Made by a program: the position numbers and the translations under genes
In this document: one piece after another, positions 34,799 to 44,968 of the stretch
Position numbering within the stretch: the first letter of the stretch is position 1
Layout: every line of letters starts with the position of its first letter
Notes under the pieces: model-generated
What the model was told of the DNA's origin: nothing
The model's input: the letters and a program-made list of their open reading frames with translations, nothing else
Databases searched by the model: none
DNA from: Kluyvera intermedia
Lineage (GTDB): Bacteria; Pseudomonadota; Gammaproteobacteria; Enterobacterales; Enterobacteriaceae
DNA: 64,000 nucleotides
Reading direction: 5' to 3'
Assembly (NCBI RefSeq): GCF_034424175.1
Contig: NZ_CP139986.1
Location: 62,001 to 126,000 of the forward strand

Positions 34799-37117
34799 AT
34801 GAAGATCAGTGATGGAAACTGGATGACCCAACCGGGCCTCAATTTGATTCATCCGGTCCAGGTGTTTGATGTTGAACAGCATGGCAATGAGATGGTGGTT
34901 AACGTGGCACCGCGTGATGTGCGTGAGCGCGCAGCACAGCTGGATACGCCGATGTTTGCTATCCGCTTTTTCTCACCGCAGGAAGGCGTGATTGGGGTGC
35001 GTATTCAGCACTTCCTGGGTGCGCTGGAAACCGGCCCGCACTATCCGCTGAACGTGCTGAAAGATGTGAAGGTGCAGATACAAGACAACGCAGAATTTGC
35101 CGAACTGAAAAGCGGCAACCTGAGCGTGCGCGTCACCAAAGGCGAGTTCTGGTCGCTGAACTTCCTGCGCAACGGCGTGCGTATTACCGGCAGCGAGTTG
35201 AAAAATAACGGCTACGTGCAGGATACCAACGACAATCGCAACTACATGTTCGAGCGTCTGGACCTGGGCGTTGGCGAAACGGTCTACGGCCTGGGCGAGC
35301 GCTTTACCGCGCTGGTGCGCAACGGTCAGAACGTGGAAACCTGGAACAAGGACGGCGGTACCAGTACCGAACAGTCCTACAAAAATATTCCGTTCTACCT
35401 GACTAACCGTGGCTATGGTGTGCTGGTGAATCACCCGGAAAACGTCTCCTTCGAGATTGGTTCTGAGAAGGTTTCTAAAGTGCAGTTCAGCGTGGAAGGC
35501 GAGTATCTGGAATACTTCGTCATCGACGGCCCAACCCCGAAAGAGGTGCTGAACCGCTATACCCAGTTCACCGGGCGTCCGGCGCTGCCACCGGCCTGGT
35601 CATTTGGTCTGTGGCTGACCACCTCATTCACCACAAACTACGACGAAGCAACGGTAAACAGCTTTATCGACGGTATGGCGGAGCGTGACCTGCCGCTGCA
35701 CGTCTTCCACTTCGACTGCTTCTGGATGAAAGCCTTCCAGTGGTGCGACTTTGAGTGGGACCCGGTGACCTTCCCGGATCCAAAAGGCATGATCCAGCGC
35801 CTGAAAGAAAAAGGGCTGAAAGTCTGCGTATGGATAAACCCATACATCGGCCAGAAATCACCGGTATTCAAAGAGCTGAAAGAAAAAGGTTACCTGCTAA
35901 AACGTCCTGACGGTTCTATCTGGCAGTGGGATAAATGGCAGCCGGGCCTGGCGATTTATGACTTCACCAATCCAGAAGCCTGTGCGTGGTACGCAGACAA
36001 GCTCAAAGAGCTGGTGGCGATGGGCGTCGACTGCTTTAAAACCGACTTCGGCGAGCGTATTCCAACGGATGTTCAGTGGTTTGATGGCTCTAACCCGCAG
36101 AAAATGCACAACCACTACGCCTTTATCTACAACGAAATGGTGTGGGACGTTCTGAAAGAAACCGTCGGTGAGAAAGAAGCGGTGCTGTTCGCCCGTTCTG
36201 CCTCCGTGGGTGGCCAACAGTTCCCGGTTCACTGGGGCGGCGACTGCTACGCCAACTACGAATCGATGGCGGAAAGCCTGCGCGGGGGCCTGTCGATTGG
36301 CCTGTCCGGGTTTGGTTTCTGGAGCCACGATATCGGCGGCTTCGAGAACACCGCGCCTGCGGATGTTTATAAGCGCTGGTGTGCGTTTGGTCTGTTCTCC
36401 AGCCACAGCCGCCTGCACGGTAGCAAATCCTATCGTGTGCCATGGGCGTACGACAACGAGTCCTGCGACGTGGTGCGTTACTTCACTGAAATGAAGTGTC
36501 GCATGATGCCGTACCTGTATCGTCAGGCGGCGCTGGCCAACGAGCAGGGCACGCCAATGCTACGAGCGATGATGCTGGAGTTCCCGGACGATCCGGCGTG
36601 TGATTACCTCGACCGCCAGTATATGCTCGGCGATTCTCTGGCCGTTGCGCCAGTGTTCACCGAAGCGGGCGATGTGCAGTTCTATCTGCCGGAAGGCCGC
36701 TGGACGCACCTGTGGCACAACGACGAAGTGCAGGGCAGCCGCTGGCATAAACAGCAGCATGATTTTATGAGCCTGCCGGTTTACGTGCGCGACAACACTC
36801 TGCTTGCGATGGGTAACAATAACCAGAAGCCGAACTACGCATGGCATGAAGGCACGGAGTTCCAGTTGTTCCATCTGGAAGACAGGTGTGAAGCGGTGTG
36901 TGAAGTGCCAGCGGCGGACGGCTCGGTTATCTATACGCTGAAGGCGGAACGTCAGGGCAATACTGTTACCGTGAAAGGTCATGGTCAGGCGAGCGGCTGG
37001 ACGCTGTGCCTGCGCAACGTTCAGCAGATTGCTGGCGTACAGGGCGGTACTCAGGCGGGTAGCGAGCTGGGCGTGGTGGTGACGGCGCAGGGTAATGACT
37101 TGGTGATTACACTGTAA
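34799..37117 (+). CDS. yicI: alpha-xylosidase YicI (GH31)
   Basis: 772 residues, the same length as E. coli YicI. Nucleophile Asp is in CFKTDFGERI and the acid/base Asp in HWGGDCYANYES, with WSFGLWLTTSF of the active site. It removes non-reducing alpha-xylosyl residues from xylosides. Coupled to yicJ by a GAGGACGAACT ribosome site. No defect. Confidence 0.97.
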   Translation: MKISDGNWMTQPGLNLIHPVQVFDVEQHGNEMVVNVAPRDVRERAAQLDTPMFAIRFFSPQEGVIGVRIQHFLGALETGPHYPLNVLKDVKVQIQDNAEFAELKSGNLSVRVTKGEFWSLNFLRNGVRITGSELKNNGYVQDTNDNRNYMFERLDLGVGETVYGLGERFTALVRNGQNVETWNKDGGTSTEQSYKNIPFYLTNRGYGVLVNHPENVSFEIGSEKVSKVQFSVEGEYLEYFVIDGPTPKEVLNRYTQFTGRPALPPAWSFGLWLTTSFTTNYDEATVNSFIDGMAERDLPLHVFHFDCFWMKAFQWCDFEWDPVTFPDPKGMIQRLKEKGLKVCVWINPYIGQKSPVFKELKEKGYLLKRPDGSIWQWDKWQPGLAIYDFTNPEACAWYADKLKELVAMGVDCFKTDFGERIPTDVQWFDGSNPQKMHNHYAFIYNEMVWDVLKETVGEKEAVLFARSASVGGQQFPVHWGGDCYANYESMAESLRGGLSIGLSGFGFWSHDIGGFENTAPADVYKRWCAFGLFSSHSRLHGSKSYRVPWAYDNESCDVVRYFTEMKCRMMPYLYRQAALANEQGTPMLRAMMLEFPDDPACDYLDRQYMLGDSLAVAPVFTEAGDVQFYLPEGRWTHLWHNDEVQGSRWHKQQHDFMSLPVYVRDNTLLAMGNNNQKPNYAWHEGTEFQLFHLEDRCEAVCEVPAADGSVIYTLKAERQGNTVTVKGHGQASGWTLCLRNVQQIAGVQGGTQAGSELGVVVTAQGNDLVITL

Positions 37118-37131
37118 GTTTGAGCTTGCCC

Positions 37132-37258
37132 CCTCACCCTAACCCTCTCCCCATTGGGGAGAGGGGACTGTTTTGTGCCGGTTTGCTCCCTCTCACTTCG
37201 GGAGAGGGGACCAGTTTGGTTTGCTCCCTCTCCCTTTGGGAGAGGGCCGGGGTGAGGG
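37132..37258. repeat. three clustered GGGAGAGGG palindromes
   Basis: Three units of the form CCCTCTCC-loop-GGAGAGGG at about 37145-37169, 37188-37208 and 37226-37247, separated by spacers that each contain GGTTTGCTC or a near match. CCCTCACCC and its complement GGGTGAGGG bound the cluster. It lies between convergent yicI and yicH and may act as a bidirectional terminator. Confidence 0.7.
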
Positions 37259-37279
37259 AATATTGGCTCGTTCAATCCA

Positions 37280-37360
37280 GTAGCCCGGGCCGGGTACGTC
37301 AGCACCGACCCCGGGGTTGCTCAGGGAAAAATCCCGGCGGCGCTCCGCTTGGCGGGCTAC
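37280..37360. repeat. GTAGCCCGG-ended palindromic repeat overlapping the yicH stop
   Basis: Starts GTAGCCCGGG and ends GCGGGCTAC, with an inner CCCGG-rich hairpin. Same family as 1596-1677, 46414-46488 and 48777-48847. Its right end supplies the stop codon of yicH (37357-37359). Confidence 0.75.
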
Positions 37361-39033
37361 TTTATTTCACCACCCTGCATTTGCTGCGTTACTTCCTGTT
37401 TCCCCATATTCACCGCATGAAGCTGCCCATTCACCGTCGGCTTAAGCGGTGCATCGGCCTGAACGCTTGCGCTGGCGGTGAGCTGAATATTCCCATCCCC
37501 GCCAATAGCGAGCTGCGGCCAGCCCCATTGTTGCAGGATATTCAACGGCACGCCGCGTCCGTTTAACGTCACGCTGGTGTGTCGCTGCGGTTGCTGCGAT
37601 ACCGTGGCGGTGGCTTCCAGAATCCCTTTTTCGGTAAAGGCACTCAGCTCGGTCACGTTGACGTTCGAGGCATCGGCATTCAGCGCCATCGACGGCCGTC
37701 GAATGTCCACGCGATTAAAGGTCGCCGCAGCGCCGTTCAGCGTCGCACTGCCGCCCCAGACGCCCCACTGACGGTTTTTCACCACCTGGAGGTTTGCGCC
37801 ATAGCCGTCCAGCGCCGTGACCTGCCAGGGGAATTCAGGGTCAATATCAATCACCAGATTACGACTCGCCCCGAATTTTTTCAGGGTGATGCTTTGCAGC
37901 CATTCAGGCAGCGGCGTCATCCACAGCGTTTTCCAGTTCTCCGGCAGCGTATATTCCAACCCGGCGATGACTGCATCGTCCAGCACCAGTGCGTTACCGG
38001 AACGCAGCCAGTTACCGGAACTGCGTACCATGCCACCTTCCCAGCGTGAGGTGAACTGGCGCAGCGCAATCCCCTGCGGCGAGAGTTCGGCATTGAGGAT
38101 GGGGTCAAGCAGATGCAGCGAGCCGTAGATAAACTCGCTGGCATTCAGCGAGATCTTGCCATCGGTGCTCTGCCATCCGCCGTTGCTGAGCGTCAGGTTG
38201 CGCAAGTTGAGGTCCAGATCGGCTATCGCCCAGTCTGGGCCTTGCAGGCTGGCATCGGTCACGTCCAGGCGGCCAATTTGCAGAGAGGGCACGGTGGTCA
38301 GTGGTGCCATGAAATTGAGCAACGATTTGTCGCTTTGTAGACGGATGTCGTTGAGGCGCAGATTGTCCACCACCCAGCTACCGTCGGCGTTACGCCGAGC
38401 GTTGCCGGTCAGCGAACCGCGTGCCATATCAGCCCCGACGGTGGTTAACGTCACTTCGCTGCCGTTAATATCACCTTCAATTAACGCGTTGGTGGCTGGA
38501 ACGCCGTTCAGCGAGAGCGAGCCTGCGCTCATCTGAATATGCGCTTTTTTCCCCAGCACATTCCCTGCTTCTGGCGACCATGGCGCTACGCCGCCGAAGA
38601 CGCGTTGAGCACTGAGCTCCCAGCCGGTTTCCGGGCTGTTGAGCGCCATATTTCTCAGTTGTAAACGGTCGGCGGCAAATGGCAATGGCGCGTTGGACGG
38701 CGAGAGGTTCAGCGTCCCGTCCTGCAACAAGATGGTATCCACATGCAGTGGGTCGGTTATCTGGCGCGAGCTAAGGCCAATATCGACATCTTTGGCAACC
38801 AGCGTCGCGGGCTTGCCATCACGGCCAAACGTGACGTTTTTCAGCAGGATATGCGACGGGGAAGAGAAGCGATGATCCATCGCATCAAAGGTGACCTGAT
38901 AGGCGGTGTTATCGCTTAGCCAATGGCTAATCTGACGTGCGCCCCAGCGTGTTTGCAGCAGAAAGTAAAAGGCCAGCATCACCAGCAGCAGGGCGATCAG
39001 TAGCCAGATAAGCAGCTTTCCAAGAAATTTCAT
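37357..39033 (-). CDS. yicH: AsmA-family protein YicH
   Basis: 558 residues from MKFLGKLL at 39033. One N-terminal membrane helix anchors a long periplasmic beta-rich domain of the AsmA type, a family tied to outer-membrane lipid traffic and assembly. Similar to E. coli YicH throughout, but about 11 residues shorter. The reading frame ends inside a palindromic repeat, so the tail was probably trimmed by insertion of that repeat. It is monocistronic. Confidence 0.92.
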   Translation of the reverse strand: MKFLGKLLIWLLIALLLVMLAFYFLLQTRWGARQISHWLSDNTAYQVTFDAMDHRFSSPSHILLKNVTFGRDGKPATLVAKDVDIGLSSRQITDPLHVDTILLQDGTLNLSPSNAPLPFAADRLQLRNMALNSPETGWELSAQRVFGGVAPWSPEAGNVLGKKAHIQMSAGSLSLNGVPATNALIEGDINGSEVTLTTVGADMARGSLTGNARRNADGSWVVDNLRLNDIRLQSDKSLLNFMAPLTTVPSLQIGRLDVTDASLQGPDWAIADLDLNLRNLTLSNGGWQSTDGKISLNASEFIYGSLHLLDPILNAELSPQGIALRQFTSRWEGGMVRSSGNWLRSGNALVLDDAVIAGLEYTLPENWKTLWMTPLPEWLQSITLKKFGASRNLVIDIDPEFPWQVTALDGYGANLQVVKNRQWGVWGGSATLNGAAATFNRVDIRRPSMALNADASNVNVTELSAFTEKGILEATATVSQQPQRHTSVTLNGRGVPLNILQQWGWPQLAIGGDGNIQLTASASVQADAPLKPTVNGQLHAVNMGKQEVTQQMQGGEIK

Positions 39034-39153
39034 GATCTTCCATCCTGAGCAGGGCACATAAACCTGTTATGCATGATTTATGCGCAATGCTCAAGGCGGG
39101 AATCGTATTATTCGATGTCAGCGGCAGTGGGCAAAGCCACTGCCGCATCGGGC

Positions 39154-40545
39154 TTACTCTTTCTCTGGCGGGAAGACCAGGTTCAGAATAATCGCCGTGA
39201 TCCCACCGGCAGCGATGCCGGAAGAGAGCAAGTTTTTCAGCCAGTCCGGGGCGAACTGGAGGATTTGCGGCTGCTGAGAAACGCCAAGGCCGACGGCCAG
39301 CGACAGTGCAATAATCAGGATTGCGCGGCGGTTCAGCGGTTCGCGAGAGACAATACGCACGCCGGATGCGGCGATGGTGCCGAACATCACAAGCGTTGCA
39401 CCGCCGAGAACCGGTTCCGGAATATGCTGGACGAAGCCGCTGACCGCCGGGAACAGGCCGAGAACGATCAGCATTAGCGCAACCACAAAGCCCACGTAGC
39501 GGCTGGCGACGCCGGTCAACTGGATAACGCCGTTATTCTGCCCGAAGCAGGAATTTGGGAAGGTGTTGAACACGGCGGAAACACAGGAGTTAAGGCCGTT
39601 TGCCAGCACGCCGCCCTTTAGGCGCTTCATGTAAAGCGGGCCAGAGACCGGTTGTTCAGACACGTCGGAGGTGGCGGTGATATCGCCAATGGTTTCCAGC
39701 GAGGTGATCATAAACACCAGCATCAACGGCAGCAGCAGGTTCCAGTCGATGCCTAAACCGTAGTAGAGCGGCGTTGGAACCATAATCAGAGCGCTGTTGG
39801 TGGGTGCGGTATTTTGCGGCAGCATATCGAGTGCCCAGGCCACCAGGTAGCCTGCCGCCATGGCGATGACCAGTGAAGCGATGCGCAGGTAAGGGTTGCG
39901 CTGACGGTTAAGCAGAATAATGATGGCGAGTACCACGCCCGCCAGCAGCAGGTTTTTCGGCGCGCCAAAGGTGTTGTTCGCCATCGCGGCATAGCCGCCG
40001 CCGATGGACGTCAGACCAACCTGAATCAGTGACAGACCAATAATCATCACCACCACGCCGGAGACCAGCGGAGTGATCACGCGGCGAGCCAGATGCAACA
40101 CGCGGGATAGGGCCATCTCAGTGAAGCTTGCCAACATCAATGTGCCGAACAGCGCTGCCATCATCGTTGGTACATCGGCACCGCCGGTTTTCAGCGCCGT
40201 TCCGCCCATAATCAGCGGGGCGACAAAGTTGAAGCTGGTGCCCTGAATCGACAGCAGGCCAGAGCCAACCGGGCCCCAGGCTTTAATCTGAATGATAGAT
40301 GCCACACCGGAGGCGAATAACGACATGCTGATAATGTGCTGGGTGTCTTCGGCGGGAAGCCCCAGTGCCTGACAAATCAGCAGCGCGGGGGTGATCACCG
40401 CGACAAACATTGCCAGCAGGTGCTGAAGTGCGGCGAACAGGGTTTGCGGAAGCGGCGGGCGATCTTCCAGACGGTAAATTAATTCGCTGTTGTGCTTCGG
40501 CGCAACCGGTTGCGCTTCGACGTGTTCGAGGGTGTTAGCGGACAT
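39154..40545 (-). CDS. xanP: xanthine permease XanP
   Basis: 463 residues, as in E. coli XanP (YicE). Nucleobase-ascorbate transporter family (NAT/NCS2), with the signature QNNGVIQLTGVASRYVGF and the SIQGTSFNFVAP segment that includes binding residues, plus about 14 membrane helices. Imports xanthine by proton symport. Divergent from gltS across about 285 bp. Confidence 0.96.
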   Translation of the reverse strand: MSANTLEHVEAQPVAPKHNSELIYRLEDRPPLPQTLFAALQHLLAMFVAVITPALLICQALGLPAEDTQHIISMSLFASGVASIIQIKAWGPVGSGLLSIQGTSFNFVAPLIMGGTALKTGGADVPTMMAALFGTLMLASFTEMALSRVLHLARRVITPLVSGVVVMIIGLSLIQVGLTSIGGGYAAMANNTFGAPKNLLLAGVVLAIIILLNRQRNPYLRIASLVIAMAAGYLVAWALDMLPQNTAPTNSALIMVPTPLYYGLGIDWNLLLPLMLVFMITSLETIGDITATSDVSEQPVSGPLYMKRLKGGVLANGLNSCVSAVFNTFPNSCFGQNNGVIQLTGVASRYVGFVVALMLIVLGLFPAVSGFVQHIPEPVLGGATLVMFGTIAASGVRIVSREPLNRRAILIIALSLAVGLGVSQQPQILQFAPDWLKNLLSSGIAAGGITAIILNLVFPPEKE

Positions 40546-40829
40546 CTTTTCAGGCCATCTCGTGTCGGAAAAGTGGCGATTTTAGCGGACTGGCTGGTAA
40601 AAGCAATCGGTTGCTTTGAAGTCGGGGAAAATATTGCGGCAAATACCCGGATAAAAGATACGTATTTGGTGGCAGGGGTTAACGAAATTGATGAGTAATA
40701 GTACCTTTTTCTATCACTTTTTCCCTTTTCTTGCTTACACTTTGGGCCGACGCCTCATGATGAGGCTCTCACGACATCGGAAATTTGTCGCGTATGAATG
40801 GATCATGCGTTTAGTAAGGAGCTGCACTT

Positions 40830-42032
40830 ATGTTTCATCTCGATACCTTATCGACGCTCGTGGCCGCAACGCTGGTGTTGCTGCTCGGACGACAGTTGGT
40901 CCAGAACGTCCCCTTCCTGAAGAAATACACTATCCCCGAACCCGTTGCGGGCGGCCTGCTGGTGGCGCTGGCGTTGCTGGTGCTAAAGAAAAGCATGGGT
41001 TGGGAAATTGACTTTGATATGGGGTTGAAAGACCCGCTGATGCTGGCGTTCTTTGCCACCATTGGGCTTAATGCCAACATTGCCAGCCTGCGTTCAGGCG
41101 GGAAAGTGGTGGGCATGTTCCTGATTGTCGTTGTCGGCCTGCTGTTACTGCAAAACGCATTGGGCATCGGCATGGCAAAGCTGCTCGGTCTTGACCCTAT
41201 TATGGGCCTGTTGGCGGGCTCAATTACGCTGTCGGGTGGTCACGGTACCGGTGCTGCGTGGAGCAAACTGTTTATCGAGCGCTACGGTTTTACCAATGCC
41301 ACCGAAGTGGCGATGGCGTGCGCAACCTTCGGTCTGGTGCTGGGCGGGTTGATTGGCGGCCCGGTGGCGCGCTATCTGGTGAAGCATTCATCGTCACCAA
41401 ACGGTACGCCGGATGACCAGGAAGTGCCGACCGCATTTGAGAAGCCGGATGTTGGGCGTGTCATCACCTCGTTAGTGCTGATTGAAACAATCGCGCTTAT
41501 CGCTATCTGCCTGACGGTCGGTAAGGTGATTGCGCAACTGTTGATAGGGACGGCGCTGGAGTTGCCAACGTTTGTCTGCGTACTGTTTGTTGGGGTAATC
41601 CTCAGTAATGGTCTGGCGCTGGTGGGCTTTTACCGCGTCTTTGAGCGCGCGGTGTCGGTTCTGGGCAACGTGAGTTTGTCATTATTCCTGGCCATGGCGC
41701 TGATGAGCCTGAAGCTATGGGAATTGGCGGATCTGGCATTGCCGATGCTGGCAATCCTCGCGGTGCAGACCGTGGCCATGGCACTGTACGCCATTTTTGT
41801 GACCTATCGTTTGATGGGCAAAAACTACGATGCAGCGGTACTGGCAGCGGGTCACTGCGGTTTTGGTCTTGGCGCTACGCCAACAGCGATTGCCAACATG
41901 CAGGCGATTACCGAACGTTTCGGCCCCTCGCATACCGCGTTTCTGGTGGTGCCGATGGTGGGGGCGTTCTTTATTGATATCGTCAATGCGCTGGTGATTA
42001 AGCTGTATTTAATGTTGCCGATGTTTGGTTGA
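40830..42032 (+). CDS. gltS: sodium/glutamate symporter GltS
   Basis: 400 residues with two inverted halves. The reentrant-loop motifs are present: SGGHGTGAAWS in the first half and GHCGFGLGATPTAIANMQ in the second. Imports glutamate with sodium. The start at 40830 follows AAGGAG. A strong terminator lies directly after it. In E. coli the next gene is recG, convergent to it; here the next gene is glpK. Confidence 0.96.
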   Translation: MFHLDTLSTLVAATLVLLLGRQLVQNVPFLKKYTIPEPVAGGLLVALALLVLKKSMGWEIDFDMGLKDPLMLAFFATIGLNANIASLRSGGKVVGMFLIVVVGLLLLQNALGIGMAKLLGLDPIMGLLAGSITLSGGHGTGAAWSKLFIERYGFTNATEVAMACATFGLVLGGLIGGPVARYLVKHSSSPNGTPDDQEVPTAFEKPDVGRVITSLVLIETIALIAICLTVGKVIAQLLIGTALELPTFVCVLFVGVILSNGLALVGFYRVFERAVSVLGNVSLSLFLAMALMSLKLWELADLALPMLAILAVQTVAMALYAIFVTYRLMGKNYDAAVLAAGHCGFGLGATPTAIANMQAITERFGPSHTAFLVVPMVGAFFIDIVNALVIKLYLMLPMFG

Positions 42033-42040
42033 AATAAAAA

Positions 42041-42069
42041 TGCCGGAGATAATCTCCGGCATTTTTTTT
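42041..42069. terminator. gltS terminator
   Basis: TGCCGGAGAT-AATCTCCGGCA hairpin followed by T8 and preceded by A5, so it may work for both gltS and, in the other direction, weakly for glpK. Confidence 0.9.
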
Positions 42070-42072
42070 GCC

Positions 42073-42158
42073 TGATGGCGCTACGCTTATCCGGCCTACG
42101 GTTAGGTATCGTTTGTAGGCCGGATAAGACGCGTTAGCGTCGCCATCCGGCATCCCTT
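42073..42158. repeat. paired REP elements (BIME)
   Basis: Two inverted REP units (GCCTGATGGCGCTACGCTTATC and the complementary GATAAGACGCGTTAGCGTCGCC) around a GTAGGCCGGATAAG core. They stand exactly at the gltS/glpK junction, one of the break points relative to the E. coli order. Confidence 0.9.
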
Positions 42159-42165
42159 TCGGCGC

Positions 42166-43674
42166 TTACTCGTCGTGATCTTCCCACGCTAATGCGCGTT
42201 TCACCGCTTTCTTCCAGCCGCTGTAGCGGAAGTTACGTTCGGTGGTTTCAATCCCCGGGCGGAACTCGCGCTCAATGACCGCTTTCTCCTGCAACTCATC
42301 CAGATTCTGCCAGAAGCCGACCGCCAGACCGGCCAGATAGGCCGCACCCAGCGCTGTCACTTCACGCACTTCTGGACGCTCAACGCGCGTACCCAGAATG
42401 TCGGACTGGAACTGCATCAGGAAGTTGTTGGCTACCGCACCGCCGTCCACGCGCAGGGCGTGCAGACGAATACCGGAGTCAGCCTGCATTGCTTCCAGCA
42501 CGTCACGGGTCTGGTAGGCGATAGATTCCAGCGTTGCGCGGATGATGTGGTTAGAGTTCACACCACGGGTCAGGCCGAAAATTGCACCGCGAGCATACGG
42601 GTCCCAATATGGTGCGCCAAGGCCAGTAAAGGCGGGCACCACGTAAACGCCGTTTGTGTCTTTCACTTTGGTGGCGAAGTATTCGGAATCGAACGCATCG
42701 CTAATCAGTTTCATTTCATCACGCAGCCACTGAATGGATGCACCCGCCATAAACACCGCGCCTTCCAGCGCATAGTTCACTTCGCCACGTGGGCCACAGG
42801 CGATGGTGGTCAGCAGACCGTGGCTTGAGGCCACCGCTTTTTCACCGGTGTTCATCAGCATAAAGCAGCCGGTGCCGTAGGTGTTCTTTGCCATCCCTTC
42901 TTTCACGCACAGCTGGCCAAACAGCGCCGCCTGCTGGTCACCGGCAATCCCGGCGATAGGAATACGCGTACCGCCTTTACCACCGATGTTGGTCTGGCCG
43001 TATACTTCTGACGACTTGCGCACGTCTGGCAGCATGGCGCGCGGGATATCCAGCACCTCCAGCATCTTGTCATCCCACTCTAGAGTGTTGATGTTAAAGA
43101 GCATGGTACGCGAGGCGTTGGTGTAGTCGGTGACGTGTACGCGTCCCTGGGTCATTTTCCAGATAAGCCAGGTATCGACGGTGCCAAACAGCAACTCGCC
43201 ACGACGTGCGCGCTCACGGGAACCTTCTACGTGATCAAGGATCCACTTTACTTTGGTGCCGGAGAAGTACGGGTCAACCACCAGTCCGGTGGTATCACGC
43301 ACATACTCTTCCATACCGTCACGTTTTAATTTTTCGCAAATATCCGCAGTACGACGGCACTGCCACACAATCGCGTTGTAAATCGGTTTGCCGGTTTCCC
43401 GCTCCCACACCACCGTGGTTTCACGCTGGTTGGTAATACCGATAGCGGCAATCTCGTCAGAGCTAATGTCGGCTTTTGCCAGCACTTCGACCAGCGTGGA
43501 GCTTTGGGTGGCCCAGATTTCCATCGGGTCATGTTCAACCCAGCCTGGCTTTGGATAAATTTGTTCGAATTCGCGCTGTGACACGCTGACGATGTTGGCG
43601 TCATGATCCATAACAACGGCGCGGGAACTGGTGGTACCCTGGTCGAGCGCAACGATATATTTTTTGTCAGTCAT
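42166..43674 (-). CDS. glpK: glycerol kinase GlpK
   Basis: 502 residues, as in E. coli. FGGY kinase motifs: N-terminal ALDQGTTSSRA (ATP binding), GDQQAALFGQ, and the C-terminal GGAVANNFLMQFQSD. Converts glycerol to glycerol 3-phosphate, inhibited by EIIAGlc and fructose 1,6-bisphosphate in the enteric enzyme. Second gene of glpFK. In E. coli glpX follows; here it is 9 kb away, so the operon is reduced to two genes. Confidence 0.98.
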   Translation of the reverse strand: MTDKKYIVALDQGTTSSRAVVMDHDANIVSVSQREFEQIYPKPGWVEHDPMEIWATQSSTLVEVLAKADISSDEIAAIGITNQRETTVVWERETGKPIYNAIVWQCRRTADICEKLKRDGMEEYVRDTTGLVVDPYFSGTKVKWILDHVEGSRERARRGELLFGTVDTWLIWKMTQGRVHVTDYTNASRTMLFNINTLEWDDKMLEVLDIPRAMLPDVRKSSEVYGQTNIGGKGGTRIPIAGIAGDQQAALFGQLCVKEGMAKNTYGTGCFMLMNTGEKAVASSHGLLTTIACGPRGEVNYALEGAVFMAGASIQWLRDEMKLISDAFDSEYFATKVKDTNGVYVVPAFTGLGAPYWDPYARGAIFGLTRGVNSNHIIRATLESIAYQTRDVLEAMQADSGIRLHALRVDGGAVANNFLMQFQSDILGTRVERPEVREVTALGAAYLAGLAVGFWQNLDELQEKAVIEREFRPGIETTERNFRYSGWKKAVKRALAWEDHDE

Positions 43675-43695
43675 AATGAGCGTTCCGTAGTCAGA

Positions 43696-44544
43696 TTACA
43701 GCGAAGCATTGTGTTGGTTTTGGCTGGAGACCGCTTTCGGCTCTTCAACCTCGCAGGTGTCACACGGCAGATGGCGACCAATCAGCTTACGATAGCTGAA
43801 TGCGCCCAGCGCGGCACCGACGATTGGCGCACACAGCGGCACCAGGAAATAAGGAATATCTTTGCCGCCGGTGAAGGCGACGTCGCCCCAGCCTGCCAGC
43901 CAGGCGAAGGCTTTTGGTCCGATATCACGTGCCGGGTTCATCGCAAATCCGGTCAGCGGCCCCATGGACGCCCCGATAATCGCAATTAGCAGACCAATCA
44001 GCAGCGGTGCCAGCGGCCCACGTGGAACGCCGTTACCGTCATCGGTCAGCGCCAGAATCAAGCCCATCAGGATAGCGGTAATCACCATTTCTACCGCGAA
44101 GGCCTGCACAAAATTGATATGTGGGTTTGGATAAGTGGAGAAAATTCCAGCCAGTTCAAGACTTTCTACACTACCGCGTACCATATTGTGCGTGTGTTCG
44201 AAGTCGAAGAAAAGGTTGTAGTACAGCCCATACACCAGCGCAGCGGCGCAAAATGCCCCGGCAACCTGGGCGACAATGAACGGTACGACTTTGCGGCGGT
44301 CGAAGCAGGCGAACAGCCATAATGCGATGGTGACTGCTGGATTAAGGTGCGCACCGGATACGCCAGCGGTCAGATAAATGGCCATTGCCACACCCAGACC
44401 CCAGATAATGCTGATTTCCCATTGGCCGAAGCTTGCGCCCGCCACTTTCAGTGCGGCAACGCACCCTACGCCGAAAAATATCAGTAACCCGGTACCAAGA
44501 AACTCTGCGATGCACTGGCCTTTTAAGGTCGATGTCTGGCTCAT
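43696..44544 (-). CDS. glpF: glycerol facilitator GlpF
   Basis: 282 residues of the aquaglyceroporin family, with both NPA boxes: GAHLNPAVT and GFAMNPARD, the latter with the Asp typical of glycerol channels. Six membrane helices and two half-helices. Passes glycerol through the inner membrane to GlpK, encoded 21 bp downstream. Confidence 0.97.
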   Translation of the reverse strand: MSQTSTLKGQCIAEFLGTGLLIFFGVGCVAALKVAGASFGQWEISIIWGLGVAMAIYLTAGVSGAHLNPAVTIALWLFACFDRRKVVPFIVAQVAGAFCAAALVYGLYYNLFFDFEHTHNMVRGSVESLELAGIFSTYPNPHINFVQAFAVEMVITAILMGLILALTDDGNGVPRGPLAPLLIGLLIAIIGASMGPLTGFAMNPARDIGPKAFAWLAGWGDVAFTGGKDIPYFLVPLCAPIVGAALGAFSYRKLIGRHLPCDTCEVEEPKAVSSQNQHNASL

Positions 44545-44619
44545 AATCGGAATCCTGAAGACAAATTAATGATTATTGTGTGCATGAGCATTTAAGACGC
44601 TCACGTTGCCATGTAGGCA

Positions 44620-44735
44620 TAGTGTTAATTTATCGTTAACGAGCGTAAACGAGAAATATCGAAATCAAAATGTGTGTACCTCGTCAAGAAATGAGCGTTT
44701 TCGCGCCAAATAATGAACGTTTTTGGAACGAAAAG
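44620..44735 (-). promoter_or_regulatory. glpFK promoter region with GlpR-type operators
   Basis: Several imperfect copies of the GlpR site (ATGTTCG-WW-CGAACAT) occur: around 44690-44709 (ATGAGCG ... CGCGCC), 44712-44731 (ATGAACG ... GGAACG), and 44632-44655 (TAACGAGCG ... ACGAG). Repression by GlpR and activation by CRP are known for glpFK in enteric bacteria. The rest of 44545-44968 holds the zapB promoter and no gene. Confidence 0.6.
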
Positions 44736-44968
44736 TGTGAGGCAGGAAACATTCGGGTGGCTAAACCGTTAACAATCTAACGAGAAAGTGCGCAAACGCT
44801 CCAGGACCAGGCCGAAAATGGCGGAGAACCGTAATCTACAGGCTCTGACGCTGGACAGGGGCGACGGCGCTCCATACAATCGACTACAAGCCGTGCGCTT
44901 ATTTGGGTTAAGGCGTCACCGGGGTTCCGGGACGAGATCAACGCCTTGCAAGATCAGGAGATAGGACG

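Noticed and set aside
37132..37258. CRISPR-like array because of three regular palindromes
   Set aside because: The units are G/C-rich palindromes with short, similar spacers, not conserved direct repeats with unique spacers; no cas genes are present. No other CRISPR-like array was seen in the window.
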